Source of the DNA: Acidimicrobiales bacterium
Lineage (GTDB): Bacteria > Actinomycetota > Acidimicrobiia > Acidimicrobiales > MedAcidi-G1
Direction of reading: 5' to 3'
Assembly: GCA_022452145.1 (NCBI GenBank)
Contig: JAKURY010000019.1
Location: 1 to 41,390, forward strand
DNA: 41,390 nt
The translations under genes and the position numbers were made by a program. The notes under the pieces are model-generated. The model was not told the origin of the DNA, ran no database searches, and worked only from the letters and a program-made list of their open reading frames with translations. Below are positions 25,107 through 33,682 of the stretch, piece after piece. Every line of letters begins with the position of its first letter. Position 1 is the first letter of the stretch.

Positions 25107-26401
25107 CAGGCGGCTACCTCCTGCGTCTGGTTCTGCGGCGCCATGCCAGGACAGCCCTTGGCCGTCTCCGGGATGTCGACGTACGAAATGCCACCGCTTA
25201 CGTGCGTCTTGGTCGGGCAGTGCTGGTCGGCCAGGGGTCGTAGCTTCTCGACGTCGAACTTGTAGAGAGCCGCAACATTGGTGGTCAGCAGCGAAGTGGC
25301 CTCGTCGGTGGTCATCTCCCCGAAGGTGAGCCTCAGGTGCTCGTCGGTATGGGGATGTGACCCTTCTATGTGCGGGTAGTCGGACCCCCACATGACCTTT
25401 CCGATGCCTATCTGGCGGACCGCCTCGATATCGGTGGGACGCAGAAAGCTGGCCCCGACGTGGCACTGCCGCTGCCAGTACTCGGACGGTCGCAACGACA
25501 TCTCGGCCACGGCGACACCACCGAAGATCGCCTCGGAACCGTAGGTGGAGTACTTCATCCGCTCGTAGAACGAGTCCAGCTTCTCCAGCGTGTCCGGAAC
25601 CCAGGTCGTACCGGTCTCGGTGTTCACCCACTGGAGGTCCGGGTGGCGTTCGAAGACGCCGGAGAACATGAGGTGCCACAGGGCCCGATGGCTCCACCAC
25701 GAAACCTCCAGCATGAACATCGCAAGCGAGGCCGGGAAGTGGTTCCCGAAGTTCGGGGTGGCTCCACCTGAATGGTGGTTCAGGGGCATGTCGCAGGCCT
25801 CGGCCGCCGCCCAGATCGGCCTGTAGGCCGCCGAGTAGAGGGGCTCGAAGGGTGAGTCAGGCGGGGCACCCGGCACGAGGATCCCGCCGCGCAGGCCGTT
25901 CTCGGCTGCCCACTGGATCTCGGCAACGGAACCCTCCACGTTACCGAGGAAGATCTGGGCGATACCCGCCCTGCGTTCCGGCGCCTCGGATACGAAGTCC
26001 AGCAGCCACCGGTTGTGCGCCCTGAGACCGGCCCAACGACGGTCCATGTCGTCGCTGTAGGGAGGTGCCTCGAACTGGCTGGATGATGCAGGCGCGAACG
26101 GAGGCTGGGTGTTGGGGAACAGCACGGCGGCGACGACGCCGTCGGCCTCCTGCTCGCGCAGGCGGCGCTCGGTGGACCAGTTGCGGTTGCCGTCGACCGT
26201 CGGGTCGCCGTCCACACCGACGTTCAGCGGTGACCGGTCAGCGTCATTGAACACCTCGGCGGTCCGTCGTTCGGCCTCCTGGATCGCCACGGCCCACTCG
26301 TCGAATTCATCGTGGTACTTCTTCTCGAGGTACGGCTTGTAGTCGTGTAGTGCCGCACCGCAGTGGGTGTCGGCCGAGATGACCACGTGTCGTTCGCTCA
26401 T
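25106..26401 (-). CDS. Amidohydrolase (metal-dependent hydrolase family 2), copy A
   Basis: A 431-aa amidohydrolase-superfamily protein. It begins VVISADTHCGAALHDYKPYLEKKY, where the D-T-H element replaces the usual first metal HxH. Further metal and catalytic segments are MPLNHHSGGATPNF and KVMWGSDYPHIEGSHPH (the SDYPH Asp). The family includes decarboxylases and hydrolases of aromatic or lactone substrates. ATG 26401 follows GGGAG. The C-terminus adds a short tail rich in small residues after VEKLRPLAD. It is similar in architecture to copy B directly upstream, suggesting an ancient tandem duplication with divergence. Confidence 0.88.
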   Translation of the reverse strand: MSERHVVISADTHCGAALHDYKPYLEKKYHDEFDEWAVAIQEAERRTAEVFNDADRSPLNVGVDGDPTVDGNRNWSTERRLREQEADGVVAAVLFPNTQPPFAPASSSQFEAPPYSDDMDRRWAGLRAHNRWLLDFVSEAPERRAGIAQIFLGNVEGSVAEIQWAAENGLRGGILVPGAPPDSPFEPLYSAAYRPIWAAAEACDMPLNHHSGGATPNFGNHFPASLAMFMLEVSWWSHRALWHLMFSGVFERHPDLQWVNTETGTTWVPDTLEKLDSFYERMKYSTYGSEAIFGGVAVAEMSLRPSEYWQRQCHVGASFLRPTDIEAVRQIGIGKVMWGSDYPHIEGSHPHTDEHLRLTFGEMTTDEATSLLTTNVAALYKFDVEKLRPLADQHCPTKTHVSGGISYVDIPETAKGCPGMAPQNQTQEVAA

Positions 26402-26448
26402 CGTGCTTTCACTCCCTGGTCTCGTAAGTCCCTGGTCCGGCACCGGGT

Positions 26449-27729
26449 TCAGGCGTACTGCATCTCGCAGCCGTACTCGTTGATCCACCATCGAGCGGTC
26501 TCCACGGCATCCGCCGGCGTCCGGAGGTCCGGTGACTGACCCAGCTGTTCCGGCGTGGGCCCGACCCGGTCGGCGACGACTCGCAGACCGGCTTCGTCCA
26601 GGCCGTAGCAGTCGATGGCATTGAGGCCAAGGAGAAGCCGGGTGTCCTCGATCGAGACGTCCTGGAAGTCGTTTTCCAGGCGTTCCCTGGTCTTGGGCCA
26701 GGATCCCTCGGGATGCGGGTAGTCGGTTCCCCACATGAGGGCGTCTATGCCGTTGACGTGCCGTCGGCGGATCTCCTCGGTGGACATGGTGGAGGCGCCG
26801 ATGAAGACGTTGGTGCCGAAGTACTCGGATGGCAGACGGGTGATGAGGCCCTTCATGCGGGATCCCATCTTCTTGATCTTCCAGCTGGCCCCGAAGTTGA
26901 CGTCGGTCTTCCAGAGCAGATCGCCGATCCAGTACGAGCCACACTCCACCACGGCGTACCGCAAGTTCTCGAACCGGTCGAACTTGCCGGAGAACAGCAG
27001 CTGCCAGAGGATCCGGTGGGTCCAGAACGGGACCTCGCTTATGTACATGGCCACGTTCTGGCCGTACGAGTCGAAGTCGGCCTCGCCGGAATGGGTGTGC
27101 ACCACGAGCCCGGTATCGGCACAGGCCGCCCAGACCCGGTCGTAGTGGTCGGTGCCGTAAGCCGGGAACCCGTGCCACATGGTCGGCACCATGATCCCCT
27201 TGATCCCCGGCCTTCCGGCAAGGGACTCGATCTCGGCCACGGCCAGGTCCACGTCGTGGGTTATGGGCACCAGCGCCACGCCGGCCCGACGTACCGGGTT
27301 GGTGGCGCAGAACTCCTCCAGCCAGCGGTTGTGGGCACGGGCTCCACCGAAGGCCAGTCGGGGGTCGGTGATCTGGCCTGCATGCAGCCCGGCGCCGAAC
27401 GGCGGGGACTCCTGGCCTGTCACGGCGTCACCGTCGGCGAAGATGATCTCGCCGGCGACACCGTCAGCATCCAGCACCGGATCACGGACCTCGGGGTCGT
27501 AGGCGCCCTGGAGGCCCCACTCGTTCTCGCCCTCCCACTCGGCGATGAACTCGGCATTCACCTCCTCGGCGATCCGTCGGTGCTCGTGGCGCTCCGCGAC
27601 GTACTGGTCGAACTCCTTGTGCAGCGAGGACTCCAGGTACGGGCGGTACTCCTCGCACTGCAGTCCGGCGTGGGTGTCCGACGAGACGACTATGTACGGC
27701 TCGCTACCGGTGCTTACCTCTCGATCCAC
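26449..27729 (-). CDS. Amidohydrolase (metal-dependent hydrolase family 2), copy B
   Basis: A 426-aa paralogue of copy A. Shared landmarks are PYIVVSSDTHAGLQCEEYRPYLES (D-T-H), ARAHNRWLEEF, GLVVHTHSGEADFDSYG, PFWTHRILWQLLFSGKFDRF and ALMWGTDYPHPEGSWP. The GTG at 27729 is preferred because GAGGAGAGG lies just upstream; a longer frame to 27774 has no such site. It is the first gene of the leftward amidohydrolase-amidohydrolase-SDR cluster and is divergent from TetR 2 across 107 bases containing a dyad. The two paralogues may form a heteromeric enzyme or act on successive intermediates. This is inference from pairing only. Confidence 0.88.
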   Translation of the reverse strand: MDREVSTGSEPYIVVSSDTHAGLQCEEYRPYLESSLHKEFDQYVAERHEHRRIAEEVNAEFIAEWEGENEWGLQGAYDPEVRDPVLDADGVAGEIIFADGDAVTGQESPPFGAGLHAGQITDPRLAFGGARAHNRWLEEFCATNPVRRAGVALVPITHDVDLAVAEIESLAGRPGIKGIMVPTMWHGFPAYGTDHYDRVWAACADTGLVVHTHSGEADFDSYGQNVAMYISEVPFWTHRILWQLLFSGKFDRFENLRYAVVECGSYWIGDLLWKTDVNFGASWKIKKMGSRMKGLITRLPSEYFGTNVFIGASTMSTEEIRRRHVNGIDALMWGTDYPHPEGSWPKTRERLENDFQDVSIEDTRLLLGLNAIDCYGLDEAGLRVVADRVGPTPEQLGQSPDLRTPADAVETARWWINEYGCEMQYA

Positions 27730-27784
27730 TGTGGGCCTCTCCTCGTGGGGCGCTGCTCTCTTGGACAGCGTCACAGACTTCCTT

Positions 27785-27805
27785 GTACACTGTCGCAGAG
27801 AGTAC
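27785..27805. promoter_or_regulatory. Imperfect palindrome in the TetR 2/amidohydrolase divergent promoter
   Basis: GTACACT-N7-AGAGTAC has arms matching at 6 of 7 positions, giving a 21-bp dyad in the 107-base gap between amidohydrolase B and TetR 2. A second weaker dyad (TCTTGGACAG at 27759, CTGTCGCAGA at 27790; 8 of 10) overlaps it. Either could be the TetR 2 operator. Confidence 0.45.
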
Positions 27806-27836
27806 GCAGGACCGCAACCCGGGCGCTGGAGGACCC

Positions 27837-28502
27837 ATGGACGACACCCCAGCCAGGACCGGCCGTCACGCTGGCCTCGATCCCGCAGAGATCCTCGACC
27901 GTGCCATCTCCCTGGTCGAGGCCGAGGGTGCCGACGCCCTGACGATGCGCCGACTGGCCTCCGAACTGGGCGTTGCCACGACGTCGATCTACTGGCACGT
28001 CGGCAACCGCGAGCAGCTGGTCACGGCGATGGTGAGTCGCCACGGCGAGCACCTGGCCGAGGCGCCGGTCACCGGAGACACGTCCCGCGACCGGGTGCTG
28101 GCCGTCGCCCGCCTCATCTGGGAGGGCTCCCTGGAGCACAGGGAGATCACCAGACTGGCCAGTACCCACGGGGCCTCCTCGCTCCACGCCCAGCACCTCG
28201 AACTGGCCATGGCGCGGGAACTCCAGGAGGCCGGCGTGGTGGGCGATGCCGCTCGGGACGCCCTACGGGCCATCACCGCCTGTGTCGGCGGCTTCATCGT
28301 CGCCGCCATGCTCGACGACGTCATCCCGACGGACCACCGCCGTACCTCGGTCCTGGCCCACCTGGAGGACCCGGACCTGGACCCTGGCACCCGCGCCTCC
28401 CTGGCCACGAGCAGCCACCTCCCGTCGCTGTTCGACGCGACGCTGCGGGCCGTCGTGAACTCGGTCGTCCCCGCCGACCTCTCCGTCAACGCCTACCTGT
28501 AG
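27837..28502 (+). CDS. TetR-family transcriptional regulator 2
   Basis: A 221-aa regulator. The DNA-binding domain is DPAEILDRAISLVEAEGADALTMRRLASELGVATTSIYWHVGNREQLVTAMV, with recognition helix TTSIYWHV. The larger C-terminal helical domain resembles the TetR C-terminal type with a hydrophobic ligand pocket (ALRAITACVGGFIVAAML). ATG 27837 has GGAGGA upstream. Because it is divergent from the amidohydrolase operon and shares its promoter gap, it most probably controls that operon. It converges with the molybdoenzyme gene. Confidence 0.9.
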   Translation: MDDTPARTGRHAGLDPAEILDRAISLVEAEGADALTMRRLASELGVATTSIYWHVGNREQLVTAMVSRHGEHLAEAPVTGDTSRDRVLAVARLIWEGSLEHREITRLASTHGASSLHAQHLELAMARELQEAGVVGDAARDALRAITACVGGFIVAAMLDDVIPTDHRRTSVLAHLEDPDLDPGTRASLATSSHLPSLFDATLRAVVNSVVPADLSVNAYL

Positions 28503-28528
28503 CACCGACCCCGGACCTGCCGGGATCA

Positions 28529-28542
28529 ACCGTCGCAACGGT
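28529..28542. terminator. Hairpin between convergent TetR 2 and molybdoenzyme genes
   Basis: ACCGT-CGCA-ACGGT forms a short perfect stem in the 54-base gap between two stops. It is flanked by a direct repeat CCGGGATCA (at 28520 and 28551) and by CCTG/CAGG arms that can extend the stem imperfectly. There is no T-tract, so terminator function is uncertain. Confidence 0.35.
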
Positions 28543-28556
28543 GGGACAGGCCGGGA

Positions 28557-31403
28557 TCAGCCCTCGTAGCGGTATGCGGTCGCCCTCGGCTTGACCGGGC
28601 GGGCGAACCAGAGCGGGCGGCGTAGGCCGTCGGGGCCGGGACCCGGACGGGCCTTGGCCAGCCACTCCTCGAAGATCCGCTGCGACGCCCCGGTGTCGAC
28701 CACCACGTCGCCGTAGGCGTCGCCGACCTCGGCCGGGGCGACGGTCACCCTCTGCAGCCAGCAGTGCATGCCGCTGACCGGATCGGGCTGGACAGGAAAG
28801 GTGAGGTTCTGGTGCACCCCGGTGTCGGTCCACCAGATCAGGTCGGTGTCCGGATCGTCGCTCTGGTACGCCTCCGCCCCGTGGTCCCGCCGGAGCCGCC
28901 ACCTACCGTCATCGTCCCGTTCGATGGAGGCCTTCCCGGCACCCCACGACCGGGCCTTGTCGTCCTCGAGGCGCCACCGACCCATGTGGTGGCTGGCAGC
29001 CACCACCCCGGGGCGGATTCCCTCGGTACGCCACGCCTGGATGACGAAGTGGCCGATTCGGGTGGTGATCCGGACCAGCCCGTTCTCCTCGATGCCCAGC
29101 TGCTCGGCATCGGTGGGGTGCAGCCAGAGCGGATGGCGATGGCTGATCTCGTTCAGCCACTTGCTGTTGGCCGACCGGGTGTGGATGAGCGTCGGGATGC
29201 GGAACGTCGGCACCAGAATGCGCTCGCCGGCTGACATGTCCAGGTCCTCCCAGTGGACCTGGCTCCTGATGAAGGTCGGCATGGCGTACTCGGGCCAGCC
29301 CCAGTCGCGGATGGTCGCCGAGAAGAACTCCAGCTTCCTGGACGGCGTGGGGAATCCGAGCCTGGCCTCGCCGTCGATGTCGACGGCCGGCGAGCCGTCG
29401 CCGATGAACGGCATGTGGCCTTCGATGTCCTCCAACGCCTCGTGGGAGCCGGCGGTACCCGGTCGACGCCAGACGCCGGCCTCGTCCCGGAATGCGCCCT
29501 CCAGGTCAGCGGCGGGCACGTGGCGTTCGTAGACCTGAGTCTGGTCTCCGGGCAGCGAGAACGAGCCTCTGCGCCGCATGTACTCCAGCGGGGTGAGGCC
29601 CTCGGCCGCGGCCGCCTCGGGCAGCCCCGGCACTGAGCCCTCGAACAGCATGGCGTAGTACTCGTCCAGGGTGAGCGGGGTGCCGGGGTTCTCCAGGCTC
29701 TCGAACTGCGAACGGATGCCCAGCGAACCATCGGGGTCTATCCGCCACGACAGGTCGATGAAGAACTCCTGCTCCTCCCAGACCTCGCCCGGGTTGGCCT
29801 CATGGGTCCGCTCGAAGGTCTCGCCGTCGAGTTCCCGGTGGCGACGGAGGACCGGCTGGCGGAACCCGATCCAGCGTCCGTTGTGGGTCTCGAAGCTGGA
29901 CACGTCGTGTCGTTCCGAGGCGATGCCCATGGGCAGCACGTAGTCGGCGAACCACGCCGACTCGTTCCAGGTGGGGGTGAGCGCCACGTGGCATCCGACC
30001 TTGTCGGGGTCGCGTAGCACCTCCATCCAGGTGAAGCCGTCCGGGTTGGTCCACAACGGGTTGTAGACCCGTGTGAAGTAGGTGTCGATGTAGCCCCGAC
30101 CTGCCTTCAGGAAGTGGGGCAACAGCATCGACATCTCGTGGTGGCTGAGCGGGTACTCGATCGGCCACTGCAGTTCGTTCCACCGCCCCTGGGGCTCGGG
30201 GTGTATCGGTGTGACGGGGATGAACTTGTTCCAGCCGTTGGCGTTGGTACCACCCACGGTGCCGACGGACCCGGTCAGCACGTTGAGGAACTGCAGGCAA
30301 CGGGCCACCATCCATCCGCCCTCGTTGCCGGCCGACGAAGCCCTCCAGGTGTGGGAGGCGAACCTGCCGAGGCCCTCGCCGATGATGCGGGCGACGGTGC
30401 GGATGCGGTCCTCGTCGATGCCGCAGATTCGGGCTGCGGCTTCCGGCGTGTACTCGGCGTAGAGCTCCAGCAGGGCTGGGCCTACGTTGGCGAACACAGG
30501 CTCCAGGTCGGGGCGGGCCTCCCGGAGGAAGGTCTCCCAGTTCACCCAGCGCTCGAAGAACGCCGCGTCCCAGGTGCCGCCCAGGATAAGCAGGCGGGCG
30601 ATGGCTAGCAGCAGGAAGGCCTCGGTACCCGGCCAGGCCGAGAACCAGTGGTCGGCCTTGGAGGCCGTGTTGGACAGGCGGGGATCGACGCAGATGACTG
30701 TGGCGCCGTTGGCCTGGCCCTCGATGATCCGCTGGGCGTGAGGGTTGAAGTAGTGCCCGGCCTCGAGGTGCGACGAGATGAGGAAGATGACCTTGGCATT
30801 GGCGAAGTCGGCCGAGGGGCGGTCGAATCCCATCCAGGAGGCGTAGCCCACCCGGGCACCGCTGGAGCAGATGTTGGTGTGGCTGTTGTGGCCGTCGATG
30901 CCCCATGAGTGGAGGACCCGCTCCATGTAGGTGTCGTCGCCCATCCGACCGACGTGGTACATGACCTCGTGGTGGCGCTCCTCCCGGAAGGCGTTCCCGA
31001 TGCGGGTACCGACCTCGTCGAGGGCCTGTTCCCAGGAGATGCGCTCCCAGAGGCCCTCGCCCCGGTCGCCGACCCGCTTCATCGGATACAGGATCCGCTC
31101 GGGGTCCTCGACCTGGTTGATGGTGGCCGGGCCCTTGGCGCAGTTGCGGCCACGGCTGGCCGGATGGACAGGGTTGCCCTCGAACTTCGAGATCCGGCCG
31201 GTCTCCTTGTCGACCCAGGCCAGCAGGCCGCAGTTGGCCTCGCAGTTGAAGCACGTTGTGGGCACCAGCCGGTGGGCCCGCCGGACCCTGGTCGGCCACG
31301 CCTTTGCGTCCAGCGCGTCGACGTGGTCCCAGGTCTCCTCGGGCGGATAGCTCGAGAGGCCTGTCCCCTCCTTCCGGGGTGGGGCAGTGTCGTCGATGGT
31401 CAT
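28557..31403 (-). CDS. Molybdopterin oxidoreductase catalytic subunit (DMSO reductase superfamily)
   Basis: A 948-aa molybdenum/tungsten bis-MGD enzyme. An N-terminal [4Fe-4S] site has Cys51, Cys54, Cys58 and Cys88 (CFNCEANC and GRNCAKG). Cys179 in SHTNICSSGARVG is the likely Mo ligand, as in polysulfide, thiosulfate and arsenate reductase-type enzymes. The MGD-binding domains follow (VIFLISSHLEAGHYFNPHAQ, TVICVDPRL, NTASKADHWFSAWPGTEAFLLLAIARLL, with the C-terminal MopB domain after about residue 770). No twin-arginine signal is present, so it probably works in the cytoplasm. It follows the FeS-NrfD gene by 21 bases. The electron donor or acceptor substrate is unknown. Confidence 0.93.
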   Translation of the reverse strand: MTIDDTAPPRKEGTGLSSYPPEETWDHVDALDAKAWPTRVRRAHRLVPTTCFNCEANCGLLAWVDKETGRISKFEGNPVHPASRGRNCAKGPATINQVEDPERILYPMKRVGDRGEGLWERISWEQALDEVGTRIGNAFREERHHEVMYHVGRMGDDTYMERVLHSWGIDGHNSHTNICSSGARVGYASWMGFDRPSADFANAKVIFLISSHLEAGHYFNPHAQRIIEGQANGATVICVDPRLSNTASKADHWFSAWPGTEAFLLLAIARLLILGGTWDAAFFERWVNWETFLREARPDLEPVFANVGPALLELYAEYTPEAAARICGIDEDRIRTVARIIGEGLGRFASHTWRASSAGNEGGWMVARCLQFLNVLTGSVGTVGGTNANGWNKFIPVTPIHPEPQGRWNELQWPIEYPLSHHEMSMLLPHFLKAGRGYIDTYFTRVYNPLWTNPDGFTWMEVLRDPDKVGCHVALTPTWNESAWFADYVLPMGIASERHDVSSFETHNGRWIGFRQPVLRRHRELDGETFERTHEANPGEVWEEQEFFIDLSWRIDPDGSLGIRSQFESLENPGTPLTLDEYYAMLFEGSVPGLPEAAAAEGLTPLEYMRRRGSFSLPGDQTQVYERHVPAADLEGAFRDEAGVWRRPGTAGSHEALEDIEGHMPFIGDGSPAVDIDGEARLGFPTPSRKLEFFSATIRDWGWPEYAMPTFIRSQVHWEDLDMSAGERILVPTFRIPTLIHTRSANSKWLNEISHRHPLWLHPTDAEQLGIEENGLVRITTRIGHFVIQAWRTEGIRPGVVAASHHMGRWRLEDDKARSWGAGKASIERDDDGRWRLRRDHGAEAYQSDDPDTDLIWWTDTGVHQNLTFPVQPDPVSGMHCWLQRVTVAPAEVGDAYGDVVVDTGASQRIFEEWLAKARPGPGPDGLRRPLWFARPVKPRATAYRYEG

Positions 31404-31424
31404 CGTGGTGCTCCGAATCCGTCG

Positions 31425-32963
31425 CTACGAGAGGGGGACCGACTGGCCGGCCCTCACATAGGCGTCCTCGTAGGCGAACAGGCCGTGAAGCACGAACGGT
31501 GCGGCTACGGCGGACAGGAAGAGGCCATCAGGCCCCAGGGCGATCGACACGGCCACCAGGACCAGCGGTATGGCCAGCCCGTTGAGGCGCCACTGCCTGA
31601 AGGACCTCCGCTGGCCGCCGCTCGTCATCTCGGTCAGGGCCATGGTCACGTGCCGCGAGTGGTCGCCGCGCACCTCGAGGCCCACCAGCAGCCCGTTTGC
31701 GGCCAGGCCGATCAGGAACGCCCACTGGATGGCGGCCGCCCCCGGCACGTCGATGAACAGCGCCAGCAACGAGTACGACGCGCCCCCGGCGACGACGGCC
31801 TGGGCCAGCAGGACGGGAAGCAGCAGCGGCTCCTGCCAGAGGTCCCGACCCTCGCACTGACCGAACAGGAAGGCGGTGTAGCCGGCGGTGGCCAGCGCCA
31901 GCAGCACCGTCGGCACCACCAGCACGGGTAACAGACCATCGGCGCCGGTCAGCCCGGCCACCCACCAGGCTGCCACCACGGCCCCGAACCCGCCGAGTAC
32001 GTAGGCGCCCTTCACCAACCACGAGGTGCGGTTGCCCCGGGTCAGGAGGTACACGAAGCGCTTCGGCTGCTTGAGGTCGGCGACCAGCAGGGCACCGGTG
32101 AGGGCCAGGAACGCACCGGCCAGCATCGGGGGCACGACGCCCACGGCTGCCCGTGAGCCCCCGTGGCCCAGCAGCACCAGCATCGAGGCCACCAGCATCA
32201 CGCCGGCGGCTATGGCCTTGGTGACCAGGTAGCCCGAGACCATCGAACCCCAGGCAGGCGGATGCTGGGTGGTGTAGGTGGTACGGGCCATGGCCTCACC
32301 ATCGTCCCGGCTGGGTGCGGCTGTGAGCGCGACTGGCGTGGGGGTGGGATGGTCGGATCGTGTCTCGGCCCAGATCATCCCGTCGGCAGCGATGTAGGCG
32401 GCCAGCGGATCCAGCGAGGACGCAGTGGCGTCCTTGTACACGACCTTCGGGCTGGTCCCCTGCTCCGGGGAACGCACCGCACCGTCGGTGGTGAGGAGCA
32501 GCGAGATCTCGGACCCCGGATCGTCGAGGTCGCCGACCCGTATAGCCCGGGTGGGACACACGACCACGCACGAAGGCTCGAGGCCGTCCTCGATCCGGTG
32601 GTTGCAGAAGTTGCACTTGTGCGCCGTGCCGGTCTGCGGGTTGAGGTAGATGGCGTCGTAGGGGCAGGCGTTCATGCAGGCCTTGCACCCGATGCAGTTG
32701 TCGTCGTCGAAGTCGACCACACCGTTCTCGGCACGGAACAGCGCCGAGGTCGGGCAGATGGCCATGCATGGTGCATCGTCGCAGTGGTTGCACCGCATGA
32801 CCGAGAAGTGCCTCTCGCTGTCCGGATGGGTGCCGGTCTCGACGTACTTGAGCCACGTGCGGTTCACCCCGAGCGGCACGTCGTGCTCGCTCTTGCAGGC
32901 CACGGTGCAGGCGTGGCAGCCGATGCAGCTTCCGGAATCCAGGACGAAGCCGAGGCGTGTCAT
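31425..32963 (-). CDS. Fused four-cluster ferredoxin-like and NrfD-like membrane subunit
   Basis: A 512-aa fusion of two usually separate subunits. Residues 1-140 hold 16 Cys in four groups (13/16/19/23, 58/61/66/70, 90/93/96/100, 117/120/132/136), a DmsB/PsrB-type four [4Fe-4S] protein. After a linker (about 141-245) come about eight transmembrane helices of the NrfD/PsrC type (SGYLVTKAIAAGVMLVASMLVLLG, GAFLALTGALLVADLKQP, PVLLAQAVVAGGASYSLLALFI), which exchange electrons with menaquinone. With the molybdoenzyme downstream this makes a complete quinone-linked complex. A second copy of the GTGTCATAGG decamer places a five-codon mini-ORF (32977) whose stop overlaps the ATG at 32963. Confidence 0.92.
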   Translation of the reverse strand: MTRLGFVLDSGSCIGCHACTVACKSEHDVPLGVNRTWLKYVETGTHPDSERHFSVMRCNHCDDAPCMAICPTSALFRAENGVVDFDDDNCIGCKACMNACPYDAIYLNPQTGTAHKCNFCNHRIEDGLEPSCVVVCPTRAIRVGDLDDPGSEISLLLTTDGAVRSPEQGTSPKVVYKDATASSLDPLAAYIAADGMIWAETRSDHPTPTPVALTAAPSRDDGEAMARTTYTTQHPPAWGSMVSGYLVTKAIAAGVMLVASMLVLLGHGGSRAAVGVVPPMLAGAFLALTGALLVADLKQPKRFVYLLTRGNRTSWLVKGAYVLGGFGAVVAAWWVAGLTGADGLLPVLVVPTVLLALATAGYTAFLFGQCEGRDLWQEPLLLPVLLAQAVVAGGASYSLLALFIDVPGAAAIQWAFLIGLAANGLLVGLEVRGDHSRHVTMALTEMTSGGQRRSFRQWRLNGLAIPLVLVAVSIALGPDGLFLSAVAAPFVLHGLFAYEDAYVRAGQSVPLS

Positions 32964-33019
32964 AGGAGGTGTGTCATAGGGGTGGCTATCCAGGTCTGGC
33001 AGGCGGTCGGGTCTGCCGG

Positions 33020-33595
33020 TCAGGCGGCGACCGTGGCCATCTGTCGGATCCCGGCGCACAACAGCACGACCATCCGGTCGAAGCTGCCGTCCAGGTTGAG
33101 TGCGAAGGGATGGCCGTCGCCGGCCTCCAGGTGGGCGAAGCCGTGGAAGGCACTCCGCAGGGTCCTGGCAGCGTGGATGCGCTCGTCGTCGGCCAGCCCG
33201 TAGGAGGCCAGGGCCTGGCCCAGCACCTGGACGACCCGCTCCACGGCAGCCTCTAACTCGGCGTCGGACGAGCACGGGTAGCGGTCGGTGGCCGCATACA
33301 GGCCGGGATGGTCACCGACCATGGCCCGCCATGCGCCGCCCATCGCCCGGACGGCGTCGTCGCCCGCCAGCCCCACGGCGGCCTCGCCCAGGCGGTTGGC
33401 GAGGATCTCACGACCCCGCAGGCCCAGCGCCCGGATCAGCGCGTCGTAGTTGTCTACGTGGCGGTACAGGGCCGGCTGTCGGACGCCGAGGCGTTCGGCC
33501 ACACGGGTCAGGGTGACGGCATCCAGCCCCTCGGCGTCAGCCAACTCGGCTGCGCAGTCCACCACCTGGTCGGTGTCGAGAGTTCGCCTGCTCAT
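33020..33595 (-). CDS. TetR-family transcriptional regulator 3
   Basis: A 191-aa regulator. The HTH region is LDTDQVVDCAAELADAEGLDAVTLTRVAERLGVRQPALYRHVDNYDALIRALGLRG, with recognition helix QPALYRHV. The rest (GAWRAMVGDHPGLYAATDRYP...ALRSAFHGFAHLEAGDGHPF) resembles the WHG-type C-terminal domain. Upstream, at 33610-33624, is a dyad that recurs at 38665-38679. It is followed by the FeS-NrfD and molybdoenzyme genes (56-base gap) on the same strand, and it follows the EamA transporter gene, so it may control the block on either side as well as the distal divergent promoter. Confidence 0.9.
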   Translation of the reverse strand: MSRRTLDTDQVVDCAAELADAEGLDAVTLTRVAERLGVRQPALYRHVDNYDALIRALGLRGREILANRLGEAAVGLAGDDAVRAMGGAWRAMVGDHPGLYAATDRYPCSSDAELEAAVERVVQVLGQALASYGLADDERIHAARTLRSAFHGFAHLEAGDGHPFALNLDGSFDRMVVLLCAGIRQMATVAA

Positions 33596-33609
33596 GTCCG
33601 GATCCTAGT

Positions 33610-33624
33610 GTTAGAGACTCTCAC
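33610..33624. promoter_or_regulatory. Candidate TetR 3 operator, site 1
   Basis: GTTAGAGACTCTCAC, 15 bases upstream of the TetR 3 start, fits the dyad GTTAnAGnCTnTnAC. Its core AGAG-A-CTCT is a perfect palindrome. A near-identical dyad lies at 38665-38679. A second small inverted repeat, GCGCT-N7-AGCGC, is adjacent at 33625-33641. Confidence 0.6.
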
Positions 33625-33682
33625 GCGCTAGTTATGAGCGCTGTCGTTTTCGTGAGCCATCACCCTGGTGCTCCCGGAGCGG

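Noticed and set aside
28529-28560. Mobile-element terminal repeats from the CCGGGATCA direct repeat
   Set aside because: There is no transposase or inverted termini. It is a short repeat in a convergent gap, more likely part of a terminator.
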